Positions 1-7,237 of a DNA stretch of 52,573 bases are shown here, piece after piece (the first letter of the stretch is position 1; every line of letters starts with the position of its first letter). This DNA is from Actinomycetota bacterium. GTDB taxonomy: Bacteria > Actinomycetota > Acidimicrobiia > Acidimicrobiales > Ilumatobacteraceae. A program made the translations under genes and the position numbers. The notes beneath the pieces were generated by a model that worked only from the letters and a program-made list of their open reading frames with translations, searched no databases and was not told the origin of the DNA. The stretch covers positions 1 to 52,573 of the forward strand of contig JAPLAA010000063.1 in assembly GCA_026393475.1 (NCBI GenBank). Reading direction: 5' to 3'.

Positions 1-154
1 CGCCGAGCGCGGCGACCGGTTCGGCGGGCAGCGCGGGCACCAGATGCGGCGCGATCTCGGCCACCCGGGCGCGGAACATCGCCGAGGCACGCTCACCATG
101 TCGTTCGACGTCGCCGAAGGTGGACTGCACCAGTTCGATCTGCGCCCGATTCAC
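1..154 (-). CDS. globin-like protein, N-terminal fragment (cut by window edge)
   Basis: The minus strand reads GTG at 154 and stays open to the left edge (51 codons). The start is preceded by a good ribosome site, GGAAGGGG, about 7 nt upstream. The translated N-terminus contains LVQSTFGDVERHGERAS followed by MFRARVAEIAPHLVPAL. This matches the A and B helix pattern of bacterial haemoglobins (a V..SF...... stretch, then lF..r.fe.aPe..plF). Globins of this class bind O2 or NO, sometimes as the sensor part of larger proteins. The haem ligands and any C-terminal domain lie outside the window, so the full architecture is unknown. The gene is divergent from the nuclease at 329. Confidence 0.6.
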   Translation of the reverse strand, partial: MNRAQIELVQSTFGDVERHGERASAMFRARVAEIAPHLVPALPAEPVAALG

Positions 155-184
155 CCCGATCCCCTTCCGGCCCGACGGCCCTGG

Positions 185-205
185 CCCGTGCACGACCCGT
201 GCACG
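185..205. promoter_or_regulatory. tandem GTGCAC half-site repeat, possible operator
   Basis: The 10-mer CCCGTGCACG occurs twice with an 11-bp offset (185-194 and 196-205), about one helical turn. Each copy contains the palindrome GTGCAC. It lies in the 174-bp gap between the divergent globin-like gene and the nuclease. A regulator site is inference. Confidence 0.3.
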
Positions 206-328
206 GCCCGCGTTCTGTTGCCCGGTCCCCCGGCCGGGGCTGACCGTCCCGGCCACGCCACCTCGGGGCCAGGAGGGGCCAGGGGATGCGCGGGGGAAAT
301 CCACCGGTGCCCGGATAGACACCCTCCT

Positions 329-883
329 GTGCGACGCCCCGCCCGCCTCCGCCTGCGGTCCGTCGCCGCGGCGGGCGCGCTCGTGTGCTCGGCCTGCAGC
401 GGTCTCCCCGGCACCGGCGGCGCCCTAGGAAACGACACGCCGGCGAGCACGGTCGTCGCGGCCAACGCGACGGTCGAGCGCGTGGTCGACGGCGACACGG
501 TCGTCGTCGACGTCGACGGACAACGCGAGACCGTTCGCCTCATCGGCATCGACACGCCCGAGACCGTGAAGCCGAACTCGCCGGTCGAGTGTTTCGGTCC
601 CGAGGCGTCGGCCGCGACGAAGGCGCTCCTGCCCGAGGGCACCCCGGTCCGGCTCGAGCGCGACGTCGAGGCGCGCGACGACTACGACCGCCTGTTGGTC
701 TACCTGCACCGGTCGACCGACGGCCTGTTCGTCAACCTCGAACTCGTCCGCAGCGGCTACGCCATCCTGCTCACGTTCCCGCCCAACGTCGCCCACGTCG
801 ACGACTTCGTGGCCGCCGCCGAGTCGGCTCGCACCGAGGGACTCGGGCTGTGGTCGGGCTGCAGTCAGCCCGGTTCGGGATAA
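329..883 (+). CDS. secreted thermonuclease-like (SNase domain) protein
   Basis: A 184-residue protein when started at GTG 329. An earlier ATG at 44 would run through the globin-like gene on the other strand and gives low-quality sequence. An Arg-rich n-region and a hydrophobic segment (residues 1-19) are followed by Cys-rich VCSACSG, so it is probably exported and possibly a lipoprotein, although the lipobox is not canonical. The SNase fold spans about residues 47-175. The catalytic residues expected for staphylococcal nuclease are present: Arg70, Glu78 in GIDTPE, and Arg121 in YDRLLVYL. Asp54 and Asp75 are candidate Ca ligands. The family cleaves DNA and RNA outside the membrane. Confidence 0.85.
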   Translation: MRRPARLRLRSVAAAGALVCSACSGLPGTGGALGNDTPASTVVAANATVERVVDGDTVVVDVDGQRETVRLIGIDTPETVKPNSPVECFGPEASAATKALLPEGTPVRLERDVEARDDYDRLLVYLHRSTDGLFVNLELVRSGYAILLTFPPNVAHVDDFVAAAESARTEGLGLWSGCSQPGSG

Positions 884-886
884 CGT
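881..886 (+). promoter_or_regulatory. -10 hexamer TAACGT, leaderless start
   Basis: TAACGT overlaps the nuclease stop codon and lies 8 nt before ATG 895, which has no Shine-Dalgarno sequence. It fits the TAnnnT-N5-10-start pattern seen across the window. Confidence 0.4.
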
Positions 887-894
887 TCGCGCCG

Positions 895-1737
895 ATGACC
901 GCCGACCGATCGCTCGCCGAACGCCTGGGCCACGCCCCCGACGCCAAGCTGCTGATCATCTCCTGCGACGACCTCGGCTCGTGCCACGCGGCCAACGTCG
1001 GCGTCTACGGCGCACTGCGCGACGGGGTGGCCACCTGCGCGTCGCTGATGGTCCCGGCCCCCTGGGCCCGCCACGCTGCGGCCGCCTACGACGGCGACGA
1101 CCTCGGCGTGCACCTCACCCTCAACTGCGAGCACGAGTCGTACCGGTACGGGCCCATCACACACGCTCCGTCGCTGCTGTCGGGCGAGGGTGGCTTTCCA
1201 CGCGACGTGCCCGACCTCTGGGAGCACGCCGACCCTGCCGAGGTGCTGCGCGAGTGCCGCGCCCAGATCGAACGGGCACTGGCGTGGGGCATCGACGTCA
1301 CACACCTCACGCCGCACCTCACCTCCATCACCCTTCGGCCCGAGTTCTTCGACGTGTACCTCGAGCTCGCGATCGAGTTCCGCCTGCCCGTCCGACTCCC
1401 GTCCACCATCAGCGCCGAACAGGCGGGCTTCCCGTTCCGCCGCCTGGCAGCGGAGGAGGGCGTGGTGTTCCCCGACCACTTCGACCACGACTGGCGGGCA
1501 GGCAGCCGCGACCGCGTGTACGACGAGGTGAGAGGCCTTCGGCCCGGCGTCACCGAGATCCACGTGCAGCCGGTGATCGACACGCCGGAGGTGCGGGCGC
1601 TGTCGGCGCAGGCCGAGGGCTGGATCGACGACCTCGCGCTCGTCACCACCGATCACACGCTGCGCGAACTGTTGCGCGACAGCGGTGCGGTGCTGATCGG
1701 CTACCGGGCGCTCAGGGACGCGATGCGAGCCGGCTGA
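895..1737 (+). CDS. ChbG/HpnK (YdjC-like) carbohydrate deacetylase
   Basis: A 280-residue protein, normal for the YdjC family of metal-dependent N-deacetylases acting on diacetylchitobiose-like or hopanoid-linked sugars. The N-terminal strand ends in SCDDLGSCHAANVG, where Asp25-Asp26 match the family DD motif. His73 in LGVHLTLNCE and the pair His137/His141 in THLTPHL match the metal site, although the usual Asp of the HxDxHxH motif is Thr here. No signal peptide is visible, so it is cytoplasmic. The substrate cannot be read from the sequence. The 3' end overlaps the convergent SCP2-like gene by 26 bp. Confidence 0.85.
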   Translation: MTADRSLAERLGHAPDAKLLIISCDDLGSCHAANVGVYGALRDGVATCASLMVPAPWARHAAAAYDGDDLGVHLTLNCEHESYRYGPITHAPSLLSGEGGFPRDVPDLWEHADPAEVLRECRAQIERALAWGIDVTHLTPHLTSITLRPEFFDVYLELAIEFRLPVRLPSTISAEQAGFPFRRLAAEEGVVFPDHFDHDWRAGSRDRVYDEVRGLRPGVTEIHVQPVIDTPEVRALSAQAEGWIDDLALVTTDHTLRELLRDSGAVLIGYRALRDAMRAG

Positions 1738-1945
1738 TCGCCGCCGCCGCGTCGCCGTTGCGCAGCACCTCGAACAGCACGCCGGTGTGCCCGGCCGCCT
1801 TCAGCTTGCCCTGCATGAACGCGACGGACGGGTCGAGCGCCGCATCGGCCACCGGGATGGTGATGACCACGTCGGCGTCGTCGGGCCCCTCGACGGCCTC
1901 GTCCTTCTTGCCGAAGGCGACTCGGTACTGCACACGGGTCTCCAT
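1712..1945 (-). CDS. mini SCP2-like (sterol-carrier fold) protein
   Basis: A 77-residue protein. The middle reads DADVVITIPVAD and then DPSVAFMQGKLKAAG, matching the C-terminal half of SCP2 domains (ADvtitls ... DPqaAFmqGklKveGd), a lipid-binding fold. A full SCP2 domain has about 100-110 residues, so the N-terminal helix and first strands are shortened. ATG 1945 is 2 bp after the stop of mca, with GGCGAGGAC as ribosome site, so the two genes are co-translated. What it binds, and whether it works with Mca, is unknown. Confidence 0.7.
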   Translation of the reverse strand: METRVQYRVAFGKKDEAVEGPDDADVVITIPVADAALDPSVAFMQGKLKAAGHTGVLFEVLRNGDAAAAISRLASRP

Positions 1946-1947
1946 GA

Positions 1948-2877
1948 TCAGTCCTCGCCGCCGCTGACGCCGAACCCGGGCCGGGCCGGCTCGCGCAGGC
2001 CGGCGAACAGGTCGTCCTCGTAGTCGCCCTCGGCGGGCACGCCCACCAGCGAACGGGCGAGGATCCAGTCCTCGTACGGGTACACCGAGGCGAGCTGCTG
2101 GTCGTCGAGGCCGAACCACCACGGCTCGGTGGGGTCGACCTGCGTGGCGTGGGCCTTGAGCGACCCGGTGCGCGCCCAGAGGTACTCGCCGATGTCGAGC
2201 TTGGTGGTGATCCGCTCGTCCTGACCCGGGCGGTCGAGCCACGCCTGGTCGGACGGCGACTCGCCGCGGATGCGCAGCATGCCCTCGTGCACCGCGATCA
2301 GGCGGGCCTTGCTCCACGTCGAGTAGTAGAGCTTCGACGGCTGCCACGGCTCGCCGAGCTCGGGATACCACGACGGGTCGCCCGCCCGCTCGAAGGCGGG
2401 GATGGAGATGTCGTGCACCTTGAGGTGGTCGGGGTGCGGGTAGCCACGCTGGTCGTCGCCGTAGGTGATGATGACCTGCGGGCGCTGCGCCCGGATGACC
2501 TGCACGAGCCGACCGACGGACTCGTCGAGGTCGGCCATGTGGAACGAGTCGGGATGGCTGTTGGCCTCGCTGTCTGGCATGCCCGAGTCGCGGTAGCCGA
2601 GCATGACCACCTCGCTGAAGCCGATGACCTCGGCGGAGCGCTGCAGCTCGAGCGGCCGCAGCTCGGCCAGCACCTGCTTCTCCTGCTCGGGGGTGAGCCC
2701 GTGGAACGGCTGTCCCGGCTCGCGCAGGTGCGGGTTCTGCAGGTCGCCCTCCTCGCCGCCGGTGCAGCAGACGAGAACGGTGCGCACCCCCTGACGGCCG
2801 TACATCGCGAGGGTGGGCGCACCCTTCGACGCTTCGTCGTCGGGGTGGGCGTGCACGGTGAGGATGCACAGGGTCAC
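1948..2877 (-). CDS. mca: mycothiol S-conjugate amidase
   Basis: A 309-residue LmbE/PIG-L family protein. The zinc-binding motif AHPDDE is at residues 10-15 and HPDH at 148-151. TGGEEGD at 39-45 and the overall length match actinobacterial Mca rather than the deacetylase MshB. Mca cleaves mycothiol S-conjugates to a mercapturic acid and GlcN-Ins, detoxifying electrophiles and antibiotics in the cytoplasm. The start is GTG 2877, with a -10 TAGCGT six bases upstream and no Shine-Dalgarno sequence, so it is probably leaderless. It is first in a two-gene operon with the SCP2-like gene. Confusion with MshB is the main alternative. Confidence 0.88.
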   Translation of the reverse strand: MTLCILTVHAHPDDEASKGAPTLAMYGRQGVRTVLVCCTGGEEGDLQNPHLREPGQPFHGLTPEQEKQVLAELRPLELQRSAEVIGFSEVVMLGYRDSGMPDSEANSHPDSFHMADLDESVGRLVQVIRAQRPQVIITYGDDQRGYPHPDHLKVHDISIPAFERAGDPSWYPELGEPWQPSKLYYSTWSKARLIAVHEGMLRIRGESPSDQAWLDRPGQDERITTKLDIGEYLWARTGSLKAHATQVDPTEPWWFGLDDQQLASVYPYEDWILARSLVGVPAEGDYEDDLFAGLREPARPGFGVSGGED

Positions 2878-2883
2878 GTGACC

Positions 2884-2889
2884 ACGCTA
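2884..2889 (-). promoter_or_regulatory. -10 TAGCGT of mca
   Basis: TAGCGT on the minus strand lies 6 nt before GTG 2877. It is back-to-back with TAGCAT for the divergent lipoprotein gene, so two leaderless promoters share a 42-bp gap. Confidence 0.45.
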
Positions 2890-2906
2890 GCGACCGCCGA
2901 CTGCCG

Positions 2907-2912
2907 TAGCAT
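2907..2912 (+). promoter_or_regulatory. -10 TAGCAT of PEBP lipoprotein gene
   Basis: TAGCAT ends 7 nt before ATG 2920. There is no ribosome site between them. Confidence 0.45.
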
Positions 2913-2919
2913 CTCCCTC

Positions 2920-3609
2920 ATGCGAGCGCGGGCGGCATCTCTGTTGATCGTCGCGTCCATCTGCACCGGCATCGCCCTGGCGAGCTGCAACGACGACGGA
3001 CGTACCCTGCGCGATCCCCGACCCGACCAGCAGGGCAGCGTCTCCACCATCGCCGCGCCCACCTCCACCTCGATCGACCCGAACTTCCCGCTCGAGACCG
3101 CCCAGCTGAACCCGTTGCCGGTCGGCTCGGGCGACGTGCCGGTCCCGGTCGACACCGGCGACATCCCGGTCGCCGACATGGCCACCGCGCCCTGGGCGAA
3201 CGGGGGCATCATCCCGGCTCGCCACACCTGCAGCGACCTGAACCTCGCACCGGCGCTCAGCTGGTCGCCGGCGCCGACGGGCACGGTCGAGATCGCCGTC
3301 ACCCTCGTCGACCAGGACACCCCCACGTTCGTGCACTGGGTGATGTCGGGCATCGACCCGCTGTCCACCTCGCTCGGCGAGGGCATCATCCCCGAGTTCG
3401 CCAACGTCGGTGTGAACAGCAACGGTCAGCCCGGGTACACCGGCCCGTGCCCGCCCGCGGGCGAGACGCACACCTACGTCTACACCGTGCACTTCCTCGA
3501 CCAGCAGACCGAACTGGGCGATGGCAGCCCCGGCGCCGATCTTCAAGCATTCGTCAACGGCGCCACGTTCGCGAGCCTGAGCGTCGTCGGCACGTATAGT
3601 CAGGCGTGA
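2920..3609 (+). CDS. PEBP (YbhB/YbcL) family lipoprotein
   Basis: A 229-residue protein. Residues 1-22 form a lipoprotein signal with lipobox LASC (Cys23). A Thr/Pro-rich linker runs to about residue 80, followed by a phosphatidylethanolamine-binding domain (about 85-228). Family motifs are VDQDTPTFVHW (the D-P-D-x-P-x-x-x-H region) and the GxxGPxPPxGxxHxY signature in the GYTGPCPPAGETHTY stretch. Bacterial YbhB/YbcL proteins are periplasmic or surface proteins of uncertain role with an anion or lipid pocket. Its stop overlaps a GTG (3606) that may be the true start of the next gene. Confidence 0.85.
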   Translation: MRARAASLLIVASICTGIALASCNDDGRTLRDPRPDQQGSVSTIAAPTSTSIDPNFPLETAQLNPLPVGSGDVPVPVDTGDIPVADMATAPWANGGIIPARHTCSDLNLAPALSWSPAPTGTVEIAVTLVDQDTPTFVHWVMSGIDPLSTSLGEGIIPEFANVGVNSNGQPGYTGPCPPAGETHTYVYTVHFLDQQTELGDGSPGADLQAFVNGATFASLSVVGTYSQA

Positions 3610-3717
3610 GTGTGACCAGCACGACGGACCCGTCACCTCAGTTCCTTCCAAGCCGACCGGGACGGCCGACTCACCGCGGCCAACGCAGCGTTCCGCGCCC
3701 TCGCTCTCGGTGGTGAT

Positions 3718-5658
3718 GTGCCGTCGCCGCGCACCACACCGTGGTCGAACGCACACCCGGCCGACCGCCACACGGCCGAACTCATCTGGCGCGAGGCGTC
3801 CGACGCCGAGGCCGACTTCGCGGTCGAGTTCCGCGTGTGGCACCGCGACGGGCGGCTGCTGTGGGTGCGGGTGAACGCCAGCCCGATGCGAGACGAACTC
3901 GGGCGCCTCGAGGGATATGCGGGCGTGGCCGTCGACGACACCGAGACCGTGGGCAAGCGACTGCTGCTCGAGCGTCTGCTCGGCGTGGTCGAGCCGTCCG
4001 CCGACGCGGTCATCATCCTCGACCGCAACGGCGCGCCCGTGTACACCAACCAGACGGCCCGGGTGCTGTTCGGGGTCGACGACGCCGTCGATCTCATCCG
4101 CGACCCGTCGGTGCGGGGCCTGCTGCAGACCATCCGCGACCAGATGCCTCGCGAGCTGCTCACGTCGTCCGACACGTCGCAGTGGTCGGGCGAGGTCGGC
4201 TTCCGCGGTCCCGACGGCCTCGAACGGATCCTCGACGTCGACCTCGTCATCCATCGTGACGAGCAGGGTGTGATCGAGTACTGGGGCGGCGTCATCCGCG
4301 ACGTCACGGCCCGCAACCACATGCAGGCCGAGCTGATGCGCCAGGCCACCCACGACGGGCTCACCGGCCTGCCGAACCGCATCCTCCTGCTGCGCACCAC
4401 CGCCGATGCGCTCGACCGCATCCGCGGCACCCGCGGCCACGTGGCCCTGCTGTTCCTCGACCTCGACAAGCTCAAGGACGTCAACGACAACGCCGGCCAC
4501 GACGTGGGCGACGCCCTGCTCGCCCAGGTGGCCAATCGTGTGGCCCACGCCACGCGACCCGCCGACGTCATCGCCCGCATCGGCGGCGACGAGTTCGTGG
4601 TGCTCTGCAACGGCAGCATCGACGAGCACTCGGCCCTCGAGTTGGCCGAGCGCATCCGCCTCGCGCTCAGCGGCAAGATCATGATCCGCGGCGTCGAGGT
4701 CGAACTCACGGTCAGCGTGGGCGTGGCGCTCGCCGACAGCACCCACCTCGACGGCGTGCCGTCGCCCGATGCCGCGCTCACGCTGCTCCGCCACGCCGAC
4801 GCGGCGATGTACACCGCGAAGCGCCGCGGCCGGTCGCGCGTCGAGATGTACACCGAGGCGATGCGTGCGGCCAGCGTCGAGCAGAAGGATCTCGCGGCCG
4901 AGCTCGAGCGGGCGCTCGCCAACGACGAGCTGCGGCTCGCCTACCAGCCGATCATCTCCACCCACAGCGGCCGCGTGGTCGGCGCCGAAGCGCTGCTGCG
5001 CTGGGACCACCCCGACCGCGGTCGGCTGCTGCCCGCGCAGTTCCTGCACCTCGCGAACGAGTCGGGTGCCATCGTGCCCATCGGCGACTGGGTGATCAGC
5101 CAGGCCTGCCAGGACGCCCGAGCGTGGTTGGCGGCGGGGCTCGTCGAGCGCACGTTCAGCGTGCACGTCAACGTGTCGCCCCGGCAGCTCCAGGAGGGCA
5201 CCTTCGTCGAGCGGGTCACGTCGATCGTGCGATCGATGGACCTCAATCCGTCGCAGCTCACGATGGACTTCGACGAGGTCACGCTCAACGACTCCCAGAG
5301 CGGCACCATCCGAGCGCTGCAGACGCTGCGCCGGTTCGGTGTGCAGTTGGCGCTCGACGACTTCGGCGTCGGCGTCAGCTCGCTCACCGCGCTGCGCGTG
5401 TGCGAGGCCGACGTGCTCAAGCTCGACGGCACCGTGGCTCGCACCCTCGGCGCCAACGGCGACGACGACCCGATCGTGCGGGCGCTGATCCAGCTCGCCC
5501 ATGCGCTCGAGATGCAGGTCGTGGCCGAGTGGGTCACCTCCGCCGATCAGCTGCACCGGCTGCGCATGCTCGGCTGCGACATGGTGCAGGGCTACCTGCT
5601 CGGCGAGCCGATCGCCGCCGACGTGTTCGCCGCCCGCACCGGCCGCGCCACCAGCTGA
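3718..5658 (+). CDS. PAS-GGDEF-EAL cyclic-di-GMP protein, 5' end damaged
   Basis: The open part codes 646 residues: the rest of a first PAS fold (1-75), a second PAS (about 85-195), GGDEF (205-375) and EAL (390-640). The cyclase motif is intact (GGDEF at 289-293). The EAL domain has EALLRW (from 424), NVSPRQL and LDDFG. However, the ELTE motif reads DFDE and the ExxE loop reads AEWVTS, so phosphodiesterase activity is doubtful. GTG 3718 is only the first start codon available. PAS sequence FQADRDGRLTAANAAF continues upstream in the same frame to a stop at 3613, with no start codon. GTG 3606, coupled to the previous stop, is in another frame; see findings. No membrane segment is visible. Confidence 0.85.
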   Translation: MPSPRTTPWSNAHPADRHTAELIWREASDAEADFAVEFRVWHRDGRLLWVRVNASPMRDELGRLEGYAGVAVDDTETVGKRLLLERLLGVVEPSADAVIILDRNGAPVYTNQTARVLFGVDDAVDLIRDPSVRGLLQTIRDQMPRELLTSSDTSQWSGEVGFRGPDGLERILDVDLVIHRDEQGVIEYWGGVIRDVTARNHMQAELMRQATHDGLTGLPNRILLLRTTADALDRIRGTRGHVALLFLDLDKLKDVNDNAGHDVGDALLAQVANRVAHATRPADVIARIGGDEFVVLCNGSIDEHSALELAERIRLALSGKIMIRGVEVELTVSVGVALADSTHLDGVPSPDAALTLLRHADAAMYTAKRRGRSRVEMYTEAMRAASVEQKDLAAELERALANDELRLAYQPIISTHSGRVVGAEALLRWDHPDRGRLLPAQFLHLANESGAIVPIGDWVISQACQDARAWLAAGLVERTFSVHVNVSPRQLQEGTFVERVTSIVRSMDLNPSQLTMDFDEVTLNDSQSGTIRALQTLRRFGVQLALDDFGVGVSSLTALRVCEADVLKLDGTVARTLGANGDDDPIVRALIQLAHALEMQVVAEWVTSADQLHRLRMLGCDMVQGYLLGEPIAADVFAARTGRATS

Positions 5659-5690
5659 CCCTGCCCGACGGGCGACCGGTACACCTGGCG

Positions 5691-7082
5691 TCAGTCGTCG
5701 TGCGCCTCGTGGCGCGGGAGCACCACCGAGAACCGAGCGCCCCCGAGCGGTGACTCGTCGCAGAACACCGTGCCGCCCTGCACCTCTGCGAACGTGCGCA
5801 CGAGGAACAGGCCCATGCCCGACCCGGGTCGGGGGCCGGAACCGTCGCCCCGCACGTACGCATCGAAGATCGCCGAGCGCATCGCGCCGGGTACACCCGG
5901 GCCGTCGTCGTCGACGTGGATCGCGACGTGGGTGTCGGTCGCACAGATCGACACCTCCACCCGCGCTCCCGTCGGCGTGTGCTTCAGCGCGTTGGTGACG
6001 AGGTTGTCGACGATGCGTTAGGTCAGCACCGGGTCGGCGTGGATCGCCGCCTCGTCGACGGGAGGGGTCGACGTGACGGCTCGTCCATCGGCGTCGAGGT
6101 CGGCGAGCACCCGCCCGATGAGCGGCCACAACGCGACGCGCTGCAACGAGGGTTCGGTGGACCCGTGCAGGAGCCGGTCGACCGACGTGAGGTCGGCGAG
6201 CAGACGCGACGTGCGCTGCGCATCGGCGTTGATCCGCGTGACGAGCTCACGTCGCTGGTCGTCGGTCAGCGTGTCACCGTTGCCACCGAGCAGGGTCGAC
6301 ATCAGCTGGATCGCGGCGATCGGTGATCGCAGGTCGTGCGAGACCGCCGAGATGATCGCCGTCTTCTCGTCGATGCGCCGTCGGAGCGCCTGTTCACCGT
6401 GGTGGCGCGTCACGGCGACGTTGAGCAGACCGACGGCGCGGTCGAGCAGCAGGCGGAACCACTCCGACGGCGCGAGGTCGGCAGGGTGCTCGGCGGCCAC
6501 GACCACATCACCGAGCTCGACCGCGATCAGCTCGGTTCCGGCCCGGTGCTCACCGGCGACCCCCTCGGCGAGACCGCGAGCGGTGGCCTGTACGAACGAG
6601 TGCTCGGTCTGCCAGCTGACCAACTCCGCCACCTTCGACGCGATGACACCGATCGGCTCCCCGGACGCCATCGCGTCGTAGATCTCGTCCTTCAGCCGTT
6701 GGACCGTGGTCTCGGACATGATGAACACGAACCCGCGGACTGCGGGGTTCTCGATCTGATTGTTGGCCGCGATGTCGAGCGAACGCCATCCGCCGTCGGC
6801 CGAACGGAACCGGATCCGGTTGACGGTGAAGCGCGCCGGGTCGACGCCGTACGGGTGCGGATCGTTGCGTTCGGCCTCGACGAGCCGGGCGACGCTCGGG
6901 AGGTCGTCGGGATGCACGAATTCGATCGCGTTCGCACCGATCAGCTGTTCGGCCGTCCAACCGGTGAGGTCGCGCACCGACGGGCTGATCCACTCGATCG
7001 TCATGTCGACCGACGCGAGCGCGGTCACGTACGCCATCCCGCGCTCGAGTCCGGCGACCAACCTGGCAACGGCACCTTCCAC
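5691..7082 (-). pseudogene. PAS sensor histidine kinase interrupted by in-frame TAA
   Basis: The frame starts at GTG 7082 (TAGGGT 7 nt upstream, leaderless). It encodes a PAS domain (about 20-130, with WISPSVRDLTGW and FVHPDD), a GAF-like or linker stretch, HisKA with phospho-acceptor His249 in AVSHDLRSP, and then a TAA at 6020-6018 as codon 355. The same frame continues with a complete HATPase: N box DNLVTNALKHTP, G1 VDDDGPGVP, G2 SGMGLFLVR, ending at 5691. Without the TAA it would be a normal 463-residue cytoplasmic kinase. As written, the ATP-binding half is lost. No response regulator is adjacent. This is either a real nonsense mutation or a sequence error. Confidence 0.8.
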
Positions 7083-7089
7083 GGCAGAG

Positions 7090-7095
7090 ACCCTA
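7090..7095 (-). promoter_or_regulatory. -10 TAGGGT of histidine kinase gene
   Basis: TAGGGT on the minus strand lies 7 nt before GTG 7082. It supports that start over other in-frame choices. Confidence 0.4.
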
Positions 7096-7224
7096 GGTGC
7101 CGGGGGTTCCGAGATCGGGCCGCGCTGCCGTGGAGGCAGCGGGTGCCGGGAGCCGAACGCTGAACCGGGCGCCACTCCACGGCGACTCGGAGCAGCCCCG
7201 AGGGGCGACGACGCGGTCGTCCAT
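7093..7224 (-). pseudogene. remnant of a second histidine-kinase C-terminus
   Basis: A 43-codon frame contains CSESPWSGARFSVRLPAP. The intact kinase just downstream ends with CDESPLGGARFSVVLP, so this looks like the last strands of a paralogous HATPase domain. The rest of that domain is missing; the upstream neighbour is the acyl-CoA dehydrogenase stop at 7238. I read it as a decayed relic, but a chance match of a short low-complexity frame is possible. Confidence 0.4.
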
Positions 7225-7237
7225 GCCGGTCTCCTGG

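Noticed and set aside
2887..6129. 1080-codon open frame on the minus strand
   Set aside because: Antisense to the PEBP and GGDEF-EAL genes. Composition is Arg/Val/Glu-rich with no domain, a typical shadow of high-GC genes.
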